Shown piece after piece: positions 17,291-26,812 of a stretch of DNA of 64,000 nucleotides (within the stretch, counting starts at the first letter, position 1; every line of letters starts with the position of its first letter). Below the pieces are notes generated by a model. It was not told the origin of the DNA. It did no database searches and saw nothing but the letters and a program-made list of their open reading frames with translations. The translations under genes and the position numbers were made by a program. Source of the stretch: Methylobacterium tardum (GTDB lineage: Bacteria > Pseudomonadota > Alphaproteobacteria > Rhizobiales > Beijerinckiaceae); contig NZ_CP097484.1 of NCBI RefSeq assembly GCF_023546765.1, positions 6,258,001 through 6,322,000 on the forward strand. The letters run 5' to 3'.

Positions 17291-18939
17291 ATGAAGCTCT
17301 TGAAGAGCTCGCTGCTCGGGTCCGCAGCCGCGTTCGCGGCCGTGGGTGCCGCGCACGCCGCCGATCTTCCGGTGAAGAAGGCGGTTCCGATCGAGTACGT
17401 CCGCGTCTGCACCGCCTACGGCGCCGGCTTCTTCTACATTCCTGGCACCGACACCTGCCTGCGCATCTCGGGCCGCGCCCGGTTCGAAGGTGGCTACCAG
17501 ACCAGCTACTCCCGCCAGTACGGCAACAACATCGGCGACACCTCGGGCTACCAGGGCCGGATGCGCATCAACCTCGATGCCCGCACCCAGACCGCCTACG
17601 GCACCCTGCGCGCCTTCGTCCGCCTCGATGCCGGCGCCCGCACCGGCTATTCCGGCGTCGGCCAGTCCGGCACCCAGCAGCGCATCGGCCGGCCTATGCC
17701 GGCATCGGCACCGACCAGTTCGGCCGCGACTCGCAGTACATGAACGTCGACAAGGCGTTCATCCAGTTCGCCGGCCTGACCGCCGGTCGCGCCTCCTCGT
17801 TCTTCGACTTCTACGCCCACGACTTCGAGATCGCCGGCGCCACCGCGGGCTCGGACATCTTCTCGACCAACCTGCTCGCCTACACGGCCACGATCGGCAA
17901 CGGCCTGTCGGCCACGATCTCGATCGAAGATCCGGTCTTCCGCCGCACCCCGATCTTCTCGCCGTTCGGCGTCTCGCCGACCGTCTCCACCGGCAGCGCC
18001 TCGAACTTTGGCGTGACCGTCCAGCCGACGCCGATTTTCGTCGGTCCCGGCCGGTTCGGGCTGGTGGACAGCATCGAGAAGTCGCGCCTGCCCGACTTCG
18101 TCGGCGTCGTGCGCCTCGACCAGGCCTGGGGTTCGGCCCAGCTCTCGGCCGCCACCCACGAGCTGAACGCCGGCAACCTATCGAGCGCCGCCAATGCCGG
18201 CGGTCTCGGCACCGGTCCCATCCTGGTGCCGGCCCACACCAAGAACACCCAGGGCTGGGCGATCCAGGGCGGCGTGAAGATCAACACCCCGTTCATCGCC
18301 CCGGGCGACGCCCTCTACCTGCAGGGCGCCTACGGCGACGGTGCGCAGCTCTACACCGGCTACTCCAACTACACCGGCTCCTACATCCAGAGCACGACCA
18401 CCATCCAGGGCCAGAAGTTCGCTCAGTACTTCTCGGACGCGACGATCAACCCGTTCACCGGTCAGCTGCAGACCTCGCAGAGCTTCACCGCCGTCGCGTC
18501 GTACCTGCACTACTGGTCGCCGGAGTGGCGCTCGGCCTTCTTCGGCTCCTACGGCGAGCAGAGCTTCTCGCAGAGCGCGCGTGCAGCTCAGGGCGCGATC
18601 TACGGCCTCGTGAGCGGTCTCACCGGCGCCCCCGGCTTCGGCACGAACGCCGTCGGCGTTCCGGGCACCCGGTTCTACCAGCTCAGCCAGGCGCTGCGCG
18701 ACACCTACCAGTTCGTGGCGGGTGCCAGCATCATCTGGTCGCCGGTCAAGGACCTCGATATCGGCGTGGAGGGCTTCTACACGCAGATCGGCCTGAAGAA
18801 CGGCCGCGCGATCGACCTCGACAAGAACCCGGGCGCCTACAACCTGGTCACCCAGATCAACAACGGCAGCTACGTCCCGCGCACCGCCTCGCAGGACTCG
18901 GTCTCGCAGGTCCGCTTCCGCGTCCAGCGCGACTTCTGA
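17291..18939 (+). CDS. Porin 1 (Porin_2 family), single-base frameshift
   Basis: Outer-membrane beta-barrel porin for passive diffusion of small solutes. Signal peptide [20 protein letters not shown]...AHA, mature start [17 protein letters not shown]. Two Cys flank [13 protein letters not shown]. The C-terminus [10 protein letters not shown] ends in Phe, as outer-membrane barrels require. After SGTQQRIG the frame breaks at about 17690: one A is missing (GGCCGGCCTATGCC, where porins 2 and 3 read ...CAGGCCTAC / CAAGCCTAC). The rest ([20 protein letters not shown]) is in the next frame. Restoring one base gives about 549 residues, like the two neighbours. Probably a sequencing or recent inactivating deletion. 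Confidence 0.92.
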
Positions 18940-18991
18940 TCGACAACGCCGGGGTCACGGCCCCGGCGGTTCCCGTGCTGCACGGACCTCA

Positions 18992-19017
18992 AGGCTCGGC
19001 TTCGGCCGGGCCTTTTT
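18992..19017 (+). terminator. Intrinsic terminator of porin 1
   Basis: AGGCTCGGC-TTCG-GCCGGGCCT forms a nine-pair stem with one G-T pair and a stable TTCG tetraloop, followed by a T run. It lies about 50 bases after the porin stop, making porin 1 monocistronic. Confidence 0.85.
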
Positions 19018-19559
19018 CTGTGCGCGCGGCCCTTCGCAGGATGGCCCCACGCGATGCTGGGAGACCGAGCCTGCGCATCGGGCGGATCCGGTGGGCCGTG
19101 ACCGTGTCCCGGATGCCGGCCTCCGGCCGCCCGTTTCCCTTCTGCCGCCGAGCTGCCGCGCCTTGAGGCTGCGGTGCACCCGGATCGCGTAAAGCCGCAT
19201 CCGTCGCGACCGCGTCGGCGCCGAGCAGTCCTCGCCGTGCGGCCGCAAGAGCGAACCGGCCAATCACCCCTGTTGCGGCGTCCAAGCCGAACGCGATCCG
19301 CCCGGGCGTTTGGTGGGAGCCGCGCGATGCGCCCCGACCATCTTAATCGGAATCCATCTCGCTGGAGCGCCGACCGGTCCGCGATCGGGTCGGGGCGTCG
19401 TGCTGATCGATTCGCCGATTCGGCTGGCCTCGCGCCGAGTCGTCGTCCCGGCGTGGCACCGGGTGCCATAACGGCGCCGCCCATCCCCGAAATCCGAGGC
19501 GCCGCAGCCCGTCTCAGTGCCCATTCGTGCGCGATGGCGAAACGCCGCCATGGCTATCT

Positions 19560-19896
19560 AGATCTTCTGTGATCAATCTCGATCACGCATAGATAAGTTA
19601 GATATAGTAGGCGACATCTCTGTAGTAAAATTAATCCGTCTTAGAAGTAATTCTGGTCATTCGACTCGATCTGTGGCTGTGAGGCAACAAAAATCAACAA
19701 GAAGAAACGACATAGACGATTCAGAGTTGATCATGTCGTGTTTGATCAAACATTGTGCCGCTGCAAACGGCATCTCGGACGCGAGAGGCCTGATGATCAC
19801 ATCAGATACGATGTTGATCAGGTTATAAAGTGCCATTCAAAGCACATCTGTGTTCAATGAATGGTGTCATCGGGTCTCGAAGCTTTGAAGATATCT
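19560..19896 (+). promoter_or_regulatory. AT-rich control region of porin 2 with clustered GATC dyads
   Basis: A sharp drop in GC over about 330 bases. It contains the perfect dyad GTGATC-N6-GATCAC (19569-19586) and four more TGATCA-core sites, including TTTGATCAAA near 19743. The last 30 bases repeat the porin 1 leader. This looks like a multi-operator promoter region. The binding protein cannot be named; the first dyad has the half-site spacing of a dimeric regulator. The preceding 540 bases (19018-19559) carry no supported gene. Confidence 0.5.
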
Positions 19897-21504
19897 ATGA
19901 CGCTCTTGAAGAGCTCGCTGCTCGGGTCCGCAGCCGCGTTCGCGGCCGTGGGTGCCGCGCACGCCGCCGATCTTCCGGTGAAGAAGGCGGTTCCGATCGA
20001 GTACGTCCGCGTCTGCACCGCCTACGGCGCCGGCTTCTTCTACATTCCTGGCACCGACACCTGCCTGCGCGTCTCGGGACGCGCCCGGTTCGAGGGCGGC
20101 TACAGAACCGTCTATACGCGTCAGGCCGGCACGAACGCGGGCGACGACGCGGGTTACCAGGCTCGTCTGCGCATCAACCTCGATGCCCGCACCCAGACCG
20201 CCTACGGCACCCTGCGCGCCTTCGTCCGCCTCGATGCCGGTTCGCGCACCGGCTACGACCGCTCCGGCACTCAGGCGCGGATCGGGCAGGCCTACGATGC
20301 CACGGGCGTCGATCAGGCCGGCCACGCGCAGCAATACGTGAACGTCGACAAGGCGTTCATCCAGTTCGCCGGCCTGACCGCCGGTCGCGCCTCCTCGTTC
20401 TTCGACTTCTACGCCCACGACTTCGAGATCGCCGGCGCCACGATGGGCTCGGATGTGTCATCGACCAACCTGCTCGCCTACACGGCCACGATCGGCGACG
20501 GCCTCTCGGCGACGCTCTCGATCGAAGACCCGGTCTTCCGCCGCAGCCCGGTCTTCTCGCCGGCGGCCGGTACCGCGCCAGTCAGCCCCGTCTTCGTGGG
20601 CTACACCAACGGTGCTCCGTCCAGCTACAGCGTCATCGGCGACATCCAGCGCGAGCGCCTGCCGGACTTCGTCGCCGCCCTGCGTGTCGACCAAGCCTGG
20701 GGTTCCGCGCAGATCTCAGCCGCGGCCCATGAGCTGAACACCGGAAACCTGACCACGGCGGCACCGCTGCCGGCTGCGAGCCGCGTGACCGCCGGCATCG
20801 CTCATACCAAGAGTGTCGAAGGCTGGGCGGTCCAAGGCGGCCTGAAGATCAACACGCCATTCATCGCCCCGGGCGATGCCCTGTATCTCCAGAGCGCCTA
20901 CGCGGATGGCGCCCAGATGTACACCGGTTACTGTGCCTTCACGGGCTGCTATACTCAGGTCAACACCCTGATCCAGCTTCAGAAGATCGGGCAGACCTTC
21001 GCGGATGCGACCATAAACCCGTTCACCGGCCAGCTGCAGACATCGACCAGCTTCTCGGCGGTTGCATCGTATCTGCACTACTGGTCGCCCGAATGGCGCT
21101 CTGCCATCTTCGGTGCCTACGGAGAGCAGGATTTCACCCGCAGCGCGCGCACGGCCCAGGGCCTGATCTTCAATGCCGTGAATCCGAACGGCGCCAACAG
21201 CTTCGGGTCCAACGGCGTCGGCGTGCCGGGCACGCGGTTCTACCAGCTGAGTCAGGCCTTACGCGACACCTACCAGTTCGTGGCGGGCGGCAGCCTGATC
21301 TGGTCGCCGGTGCGCGACCTCGATATCGGTGTCGAGGCTCTGTACATGCAGGTCGGCGTGAAGAGCGGCCGCGCGATCGACCTCGACAAGAGCCCGACCG
21401 CCTACGCGAACGTCGCCGGCATCAACAACGGCACCTTCGTGCCGCGCACCGCGACGCAGGACTCGGTCTCGCAGGTCCGTCTCCGCGTGCAGCGCGACTT
21501 CTGA
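19897..21504 (+). CDS. Porin 2 (Porin_2 family)
   Basis: Intact 535-residue outer-membrane porin. Signal peptide [20 protein letters not shown]...AHA and mature start [13 protein letters not shown]. Barrel strands repeat aromatic-flanked patterns ([40 protein letters not shown]). The protein has an extra Cys pair in an extracellular-looking loop (GYCAFTGCYTQ) that porin 1 lacks and porin 3 has. C-terminal Phe signature QVRLRVQRDF. Leader and first 180 bases are nearly identical to porin 1, showing recent duplication or gene conversion. Its own AT-rich promoter region and terminator suggest independent regulation. Confidence 0.95.
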   Translation: MTLLKSSLLGSAAAFAAVGAAHAADLPVKKAVPIEYVRVCTAYGAGFFYIPGTDTCLRVSGRARFEGGYRTVYTRQAGTNAGDDAGYQARLRINLDARTQTAYGTLRAFVRLDAGSRTGYDRSGTQARIGQAYDATGVDQAGHAQQYVNVDKAFIQFAGLTAGRASSFFDFYAHDFEIAGATMGSDVSSTNLLAYTATIGDGLSATLSIEDPVFRRSPVFSPAAGTAPVSPVFVGYTNGAPSSYSVIGDIQRERLPDFVAALRVDQAWGSAQISAAAHELNTGNLTTAAPLPAASRVTAGIAHTKSVEGWAVQGGLKINTPFIAPGDALYLQSAYADGAQMYTGYCAFTGCYTQVNTLIQLQKIGQTFADATINPFTGQLQTSTSFSAVASYLHYWSPEWRSAIFGAYGEQDFTRSARTAQGLIFNAVNPNGANSFGSNGVGVPGTRFYQLSQALRDTYQFVAGGSLIWSPVRDLDIGVEALYMQVGVKSGRAIDLDKSPTAYANVAGINNGTFVPRTATQDSVSQVRLRVQRDF

Positions 21505-21565
21505 TCCGCAACGCCGGCGCCGGAGCCTCAGCCCTGGTGCCGGCCCCCGTGCAGGATGACTTCGA

Positions 21566-21592
21566 AGCCCGGCTCCGTGCCGGGCTCTTTTT
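21566..21592 (+). terminator. Intrinsic terminator of porin 2
   Basis: AGCCCGG...CCGGGCT stem around TCCGTG, followed by CTTTTT, about 60 bases after the porin 2 stop. Confidence 0.85.
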
Positions 21593-22164
21593 GGCGTTCC
21601 ACGGGGTGGCACTGACCGGCTCTGATCCAGCGGCAGAGGCATGCGCTCCGGCCCTCGGCCACTGGTTTCGTGCCCGCGCGATCAATGGCCAGCGTCTGAC
21701 GCCCCGCGCGAATCGCAGGCCGTCCACGTAGGCCGGAGCCCGGCGGAGGACCGCCCGAATAGCCGAATGATCGGCCGGCCGGTCGCAAGTTCCGGCTGCT
21801 GTGACCAGGAGGCGCTGCTTCCGAAACAACAATAATAAAAACACGAATGCGCATTCGTCCGGCGCATTCCAGGTCAGATCAACACGTTGCGAATGCACCT
21901 ATCATTACAGCATCGATGATCGCAACCGACGTAGTGCTAATCAATTATGTTGCGCGCCTGCAACAAGATCGGATCAATGTTTATAAACTCTGGGTTCCCC
22001 GTTGATGCCCTCACAAGAGCATTGCAGCGTACCAGTGAAGATGATTTCAGCGCGATGAAAGCAGAAAACATCTCCTGCAAGCAGGATGAGACGCGGAAAG
22101 ATCTTCTCGGATCGGAACAAGGTCTCGCGAAGCTGCTGTCATACTCGAAAGACTGGGGGTCACA
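21593..22164 (+). promoter_or_regulatory. AT-richer spacer and control region of porin 3 with a 14-base palindrome
   Basis: No gene supported. From about 21800 the GC content falls and a perfect palindrome, CGAATGCGCATTCG (21844-21857), appears, with related GCGCATTCC and GCGAATGCAC within 45 bases. These may be operator half-sites. The porin 3 start is preceded by GGGGGTCACA; the porin 1/2 leader is absent. Confidence 0.4.
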
Positions 22165-23766
22165 ATGCGTTTGTTCAAGCGTTTTCTGTTCGGGTCCGCC
22201 GCTACCTTGGCGGTCATGGGTGCCGCACACGCCGCCGATCTTCCGGTGAAGAAGGCGGTTCCGATCGAGTACGTCCGTGTCTGCACCGCCTACGGCGCCG
22301 GCTTCTTCTACATTCCCGGCACCGACACCTGCCTGCGTATCTCGGGACGCGCCCGGTACGAGGCCGGCTACCAGACCAGCTACAGCCGGCAGGCGGGCAG
22401 TGGCGGCGACACGTCGGGCTACAGGGGGCAGCTCCGCATCAACCTCGATGCCCGCACGCAGACCGCCTACGGCACCCTGCGCGCCTTCGCCCGCCTCGAG
22501 GCCGCGTCGCGCACCGGGACCATCCATTCGGGCACGCAGCTGCGCATCGCCCAAGCCTACGGCGCCGTCGGCGTGGACGAGCGGGGACGGTCGCAGCAAT
22601 ATGTAAACGTCGACAAGGCGTTCATCCAGTTCGCCGGCCTCACCGCCGGTCGTGCGTCGTCGTTCTTCGATTTCTACGCCCACGATTTCGAGTTCTACGG
22701 TGCCACCGCCGGCTCGGATAATTCGTCGACCAACCTGCTCGCCTACACGGCGACCTTCGGCAACGGCCTCTCGGCGACCCTGTCGATCGAGGATCCGGTC
22801 TTCACCCGCTCGCCGGTCTTCGCGCCGACTGGCAGCACCCCCGCGGTTAGCCCCGTTTACGTCGGCTACGCCGACGGCATCCCGTCCCGCTTCGGCAACG
22901 TCGACAGCGTCCAGCGCTCGCGGCTTCCCGACTTCGTCGCCGCCCTGCGCGTCGATCAGGCCTGGGGCTCCGCCCAGCTCTCGGCCGCGACGCACGAGAT
23001 CAACGTCGGTAACCTGAGCACCGCGGCGGCGGCGGGCGCGGGCGGCGTGCTGACCGGGATCCCGCACACCAACTCGGTCCAGGGCTGGGCCGTGCAGGGT
23101 GGCGTGAAGATCAATGCGCCCGCCATCAGCGCCGGCGACGCCCTCTACCTGCAGGGCGCGTATGCCAAGGGCGGGCAGATGTATATCGGATACTGCATGG
23201 TGGCCGGTTGCTACGCGCAGGCCAACAGCGGCTGGGACGGTCAGAAGTTCAACCAGCCCTTCGCCGACGCGACGATCAATCCGTTCACCGGACAACTCCA
23301 GACGTCTGCGGGTTTCTCGACGGTCGCCTCGTACCTGCATTACTGGTCGCCGGAATGGCGTTCGGCGCTGTTCGGGTCCTACGGCGAGCTGGACTTCGCC
23401 CGGAGCGCCCGTCTCGCCCAGGGCGCGCTCTTCGGCCTGTTGAATCCGAACGGCGCCAACGCGTTCGGATCCAGCGCCGTCGGCGTACCCGGCACCCGCT
23501 TCTACCAGTTGAGCGAAGCGCTGCGCGACACCTATCAGTTCGTGGTCGGCGGCAGCCTGATCTGGTCGCCGGTGAGCGATCTCGATATCGGCGTCGAGGC
23601 GTTCTACACGCAGGTCGGCGTGAAGAGTGGCCGGGTCATCGACTCCGACAAGAGCCCGACGGCATACGCCAACGTCGCGGGGATCAACAGCGGCGCCTTC
23701 GTGCCACGCACCGCGACGCAGGATTCGCTGACGCAGATCCGCTTCCGCGTCCAGCGCGACTTCTGA
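22165..23766 (+). CDS. Porin 3 (Porin_2 family)
   Basis: Intact 533-residue outer-membrane porin. The signal peptide MRLFKRFLFGSAATLAVMGA...AHA differs from the other two, but the mature N-terminus ([20 protein letters not shown]) and most barrel strands are shared. It carries the loop Cys pair GYCMVAGCYAQ and ends in [10 protein letters not shown]. Signal and leader divergence against a conserved mature N-terminus suggests an older copy, partly homogenised by gene conversion. Third member of a tandem array with its own spacer. Confidence 0.95.
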   Translation: MRLFKRFLFGSAATLAVMGAAHAADLPVKKAVPIEYVRVCTAYGAGFFYIPGTDTCLRISGRARYEAGYQTSYSRQAGSGGDTSGYRGQLRINLDARTQTAYGTLRAFARLEAASRTGTIHSGTQLRIAQAYGAVGVDERGRSQQYVNVDKAFIQFAGLTAGRASSFFDFYAHDFEFYGATAGSDNSSTNLLAYTATFGNGLSATLSIEDPVFTRSPVFAPTGSTPAVSPVYVGYADGIPSRFGNVDSVQRSRLPDFVAALRVDQAWGSAQLSAATHEINVGNLSTAAAAGAGGVLTGIPHTNSVQGWAVQGGVKINAPAISAGDALYLQGAYAKGGQMYIGYCMVAGCYAQANSGWDGQKFNQPFADATINPFTGQLQTSAGFSTVASYLHYWSPEWRSALFGSYGELDFARSARLAQGALFGLLNPNGANAFGSSAVGVPGTRFYQLSEALRDTYQFVVGGSLIWSPVSDLDIGVEAFYTQVGVKSGRVIDSDKSPTAYANVAGINSGAFVPRTATQDSLTQIRFRVQRDF

Positions 23767-23816
23767 ACCCTGCGCCCGCGCCGGGATTTTGTCTCAGCGC
23801 CGGCACATCACGTCGG

Positions 23817-23837
23817 GGTCCGGCCTCAAGCCGGACC
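23817..23837 (+). terminator. Possible porin 3 transcription stop hairpin
   Basis: GGTCCGGC-CTCAA-GCCGGACC, an eight-pair perfect stem 50 bases past the porin 3 stop, without a clear T run. The remaining spacer up to 24084 holds no recognised gene. Confidence 0.4.
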
Positions 23838-24084
23838 ACTCGCAGCAGGTTGCACGTACAAAGAAGCTGCGAACGTTGTGTCCGCAACTTTTAATCCCTG
23901 TTCACGGAACAGGTCGCGCGCTTTGTTCCCGGCCGCGCGTTGCCGCCCCCCGCCAGCGCTGATACGCCGAATGTCACTTTATTTCCGCCGCCCGAACGGG
24001 CCTTGACGGGCCGAGGCGGATTTCGGCCGCCGCGAGACCGGGGTCGAGACTGCCGGCGCGCGGGCAGACATCCGGGGGACGTCC

Positions 24085-25467
24085 ATGACCAGCACCGCGT
24101 CGCCGAGGCCGATCCCAGCCCCGGTCGAGAGCCCGTCGTCCGAGGGGCGCGCGGCCCGGTTCTGGCCGGAGGGCTGGTGGCGCCTCATCGACCTCAAGAT
24201 CGGCATCATACCGCTGCCGATCTTCGCCGTTCTGGCGATCCTCATCGCCGTTCTGGTTCAGGAGGGCGAGATCAAGCCCGACGGGCCGACGATGATCGCC
24301 GTGCTGGTGATGGGCGGCTTTACCTGTGCGGAGATCGGCAAGCGGATCCCGATCCTGAAGAACATCGGCGCCGGCGCGATCTTCGCGACCTTCATCCCCT
24401 CGGCGCTGGTCTACTACGCGCTGGTGCCGCCGCAGATGGTGAAGGCGATCACCGATTTCACCAAGTTCACCAACTTCCTCTACATCTACATCGCCACGAT
24501 CATCGTCGGCTCGATCCTCGGCATGGACCGTGAGGTCCTGATCAAGGGTTTCCTCAAGATTTTCGCGCCGCTCGCGCTCGGATCGGTGGCGGCGGCCCTC
24601 GTCGGCACGCTGGTCGGCACGCTGCTCGGTCTCGGCCCCTACAAGACGTTCTTTTTCATCGTCGTGCCGATCATGGCGGGCGGCGTCGGCGAGGGGGCGA
24701 TCCCGCTCTCCATCGGCTACGCGGCGATTCTGGGGATGCAGCAGGGCGTGGTCTTCGCCCAGGTGCTGCCGCCGGTGATGCTGGGCTCCCTCACGGCCAT
24801 CATCCTGTCGGGCACGCTCAACTCGGTCGGCAAGCGCTACCCGCACCTTACCGGCGAGGGGCGGCTCCAGCCCGACTCGGACGGGATCAAGTCGAGCGAC
24901 GCGCAGGCCAGGGCCGAGGCAGCCAGGGGACAGATCGATCCCGCCACGATCGGCGCGGCCGGGCTCACGGCGATCACCCTCTACCTGCTCGGCGTGATGG
25001 CCCACCACCTCGTCGGCCTGCCGGCGCCGGTGGCGATGCTGTTCCTGGCCGTGTTCGCCAAGCTCGCCAGCGCGGTGTCGCCCCATCTCCAGGCCGGCGG
25101 CTTCGTCGTCTACAAGTTCGTGCAGGTCTCGATGACCTACCCGCTGCTCTTCGCCATCGGCGTGGCGCTCACACCCTGGCACGAGCTGATGGCCGCCTTC
25201 ACCCTGGTGAACCTGATCACCATCGTGTCGACCGTGGTGACGCTGATGACCGTCGGCTTCTTCGTCGGGCGCTGGCTCGGCATGTACCCGATCGAGACCG
25301 CGATCGTGAACGCCTGCCACAGCGGCCAGGGCGGCACCGGCGACGTGGCGATCCTCACGGCGGCGAACCGCATGGCGCTGATGCCGTTCGCGCAGATCGC
25401 CACCCGGATCGGCGGCGCGCTGACCGTGACCGGCACGATCATCGCCATGAAGTGGATCGGTGCCTGA
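24085..25467 (+). CDS. 2-hydroxycarboxylate transporter family carrier (CitS-like)
   Basis: Inner-membrane secondary carrier of 460 residues for citrate, malate or related acids. Family hallmarks are the paired GGxGxG re-entrant-loop motifs: MAGGVGEGAIPLS in the first half and HSGQGGTGDVAIL in the second. About eleven hydrophobic helices are visible. A Pro/Ser-rich cytosolic N-terminus of about 30 residues precedes the first helix. It sits upstream of an MFS tricarboxylate symporter and a TcuA-type flavoprotein, so a tricarboxylate or 2-hydroxycarboxylate substrate is inferred. The 24-base gap to the next gene supports one transcript. Confidence 0.92.
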   Translation: MTSTASPRPIPAPVESPSSEGRAARFWPEGWWRLIDLKIGIIPLPIFAVLAILIAVLVQEGEIKPDGPTMIAVLVMGGFTCAEIGKRIPILKNIGAGAIFATFIPSALVYYALVPPQMVKAITDFTKFTNFLYIYIATIIVGSILGMDREVLIKGFLKIFAPLALGSVAAALVGTLVGTLLGLGPYKTFFFIVVPIMAGGVGEGAIPLSIGYAAILGMQQGVVFAQVLPPVMLGSLTAIILSGTLNSVGKRYPHLTGEGRLQPDSDGIKSSDAQARAEAARGQIDPATIGAAGLTAITLYLLGVMAHHLVGLPAPVAMLFLAVFAKLASAVSPHLQAGGFVVYKFVQVSMTYPLLFAIGVALTPWHELMAAFTLVNLITIVSTVVTLMTVGFFVGRWLGMYPIETAIVNACHSGQGGTGDVAILTAANRMALMPFAQIATRIGGALTVTGTIIAMKWIGA

Positions 25468-25491
25468 GCGGCACCCAGAGAGGATTGCGTC

Positions 25492-26799
25492 ATGGCCGGA
25501 GATCCGGGGGCCGTCGAGGCCACGCTCAAGTCCAGGATCGGGGCGATCCTCCGCTCGACCAGCGGCAACTTCCTGGAGATGTTCGACTTCTTCCTGTTCG
25601 GGTTCTACGCCACGTATATCGCGCGGGCGTTCTTCCCGTCGGGCAACGAGACCACCGAGCTGCTCCTGACCTTCGGCACCTTCTGGCTCGGGGCGCTGAT
25701 GCGGCCGCTCGGGGCGATCGTGCTGGGCGCCTATATCGACCGGATCGGCCGCCGGAAGGGCCTGATCATCACGCTCGCGATCATGGCGAGCGGCACCGTG
25801 CTCATCGCCTTCTGCCCGAGCTACGACACCATCGGCATCGCCGCGCCGCTGATCGTGCTCGCCGGGCGCCTGCTGCAAGGCTTCTCGGCCGGCGTCGAGA
25901 TTGGCGGCGTGTCGATCTACCTGTTCGAGATCGCCACACCGGGCCGGCGCGGCTTCTACACCTCGTTCCAGTCGGCGAGCCAGCAGGTGGCAATCATGTT
26001 CGCCGCCCTGATCGGCTACGGGCTGAACGCGTTCCTGACCAAACAGCAGCTCGGCGATTTCGGCTGGCGCATCCCGTTCTTCATCGGATGCCTGATCGTG
26101 CCGTTCATCTTCTTCATCCGGCGCTCGCTCCAAGAGACGCAGGAATTCGCCAAGCGGACCCGCCATCCGAGCACCCGCGAGATCCTGACCACGGTGGCGG
26201 CCAATTGGCGGATCGTGCTGCTCGGCATGATGCTGACCACGATGACCACGGTGACGTTCTACATGATCACCGTCTACACCCCGACCTTCGGCAAGAACGT
26301 CCTCAAGCTCACCGAGACCGACAGCCTGATCGTGACGCTGTTCGTGGCGATCACCAACTTCGTCTGGCTGCCGGTGGGCGGGGCCCTGTCGGACGCGATC
26401 GGACGCAAGCCGGTGCTGCTGACGATCTCGACCCTGTCGCTGCTGACGACCTACCCGGCCCTGCACTGGCTCGTGGCCGACCCGACCTTCGGCAAGATGC
26501 TCGCCGTCGAGCTGTGGTTCTCGTTCTTCTTCGGCGTCTACAACGGTGCCATGGTGGTCTCGCTCTCCGAGGTGGTGCCGGCCCATGTCCGAGCGAGCGG
26601 CTTCTCGCTGGCTTACAGCCTTGCCACCGCGCTGTTCGGCACGGCCACACCGATGGTCTCGACCTACCTGATCCAGACGACCGGCGACCGGGCGGCGCCG
26701 AGCTACTGGCTCATGGCGGCGGCCGCCTGCGGCATCGTCGCGACGCTCGCGCTGTTCCGGAGCGGTCCGCGGGTCGAACGAGCCCCCGCCCACGCCTGA
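25492..26799 (+). CDS. tcuC: MFS tricarboxylate:proton symporter (TcuC/CitA-like)
   Basis: Twelve-helix inner-membrane symporter, 435 residues. The N-terminal [21 protein letters not shown] is the citrate/tricarballylate/alpha-ketoglutarate symporter signature. The MFS loop 2-3 motif appears as [14 protein letters not shown], and [15 protein letters not shown] matches the metabolite:H+ symporter group. The C-terminal half has [12 protein letters not shown]. It lies 24 bases after the CitS-like gene. Together with the TcuA-type dehydrogenase across the divergent regulator, it points to tricarballylate or a similar acid as substrate. Confidence 0.85.
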   Translation: MAGDPGAVEATLKSRIGAILRSTSGNFLEMFDFFLFGFYATYIARAFFPSGNETTELLLTFGTFWLGALMRPLGAIVLGAYIDRIGRRKGLIITLAIMASGTVLIAFCPSYDTIGIAAPLIVLAGRLLQGFSAGVEIGGVSIYLFEIATPGRRGFYTSFQSASQQVAIMFAALIGYGLNAFLTKQQLGDFGWRIPFFIGCLIVPFIFFIRRSLQETQEFAKRTRHPSTREILTTVAANWRIVLLGMMLTTMTTVTFYMITVYTPTFGKNVLKLTETDSLIVTLFVAITNFVWLPVGGALSDAIGRKPVLLTISTLSLLTTYPALHWLVADPTFGKMLAVELWFSFFFGVYNGAMVVSLSEVVPAHVRASGFSLAYSLATALFGTATPMVSTYLIQTTGDRAAPSYWLMAAAACGIVATLALFRSGPRVERAPAHA

Positions 26800-26812
26800 G
26801 GGCTGAGGCCGC

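Noticed and set aside
22086..22721. Overlapping alternative-frame proteins inside the porin genes
   Set aside because: Arg/Pro-rich frame shadows that recur in all three porins because the underlying DNA is conserved, not because they are expressed.
17261..23766. Porin repeats as a mobile element
   Set aside because: The repeated segments are orthodox coding DNA of paralogous porins with their own terminators; no mobility gene is present.
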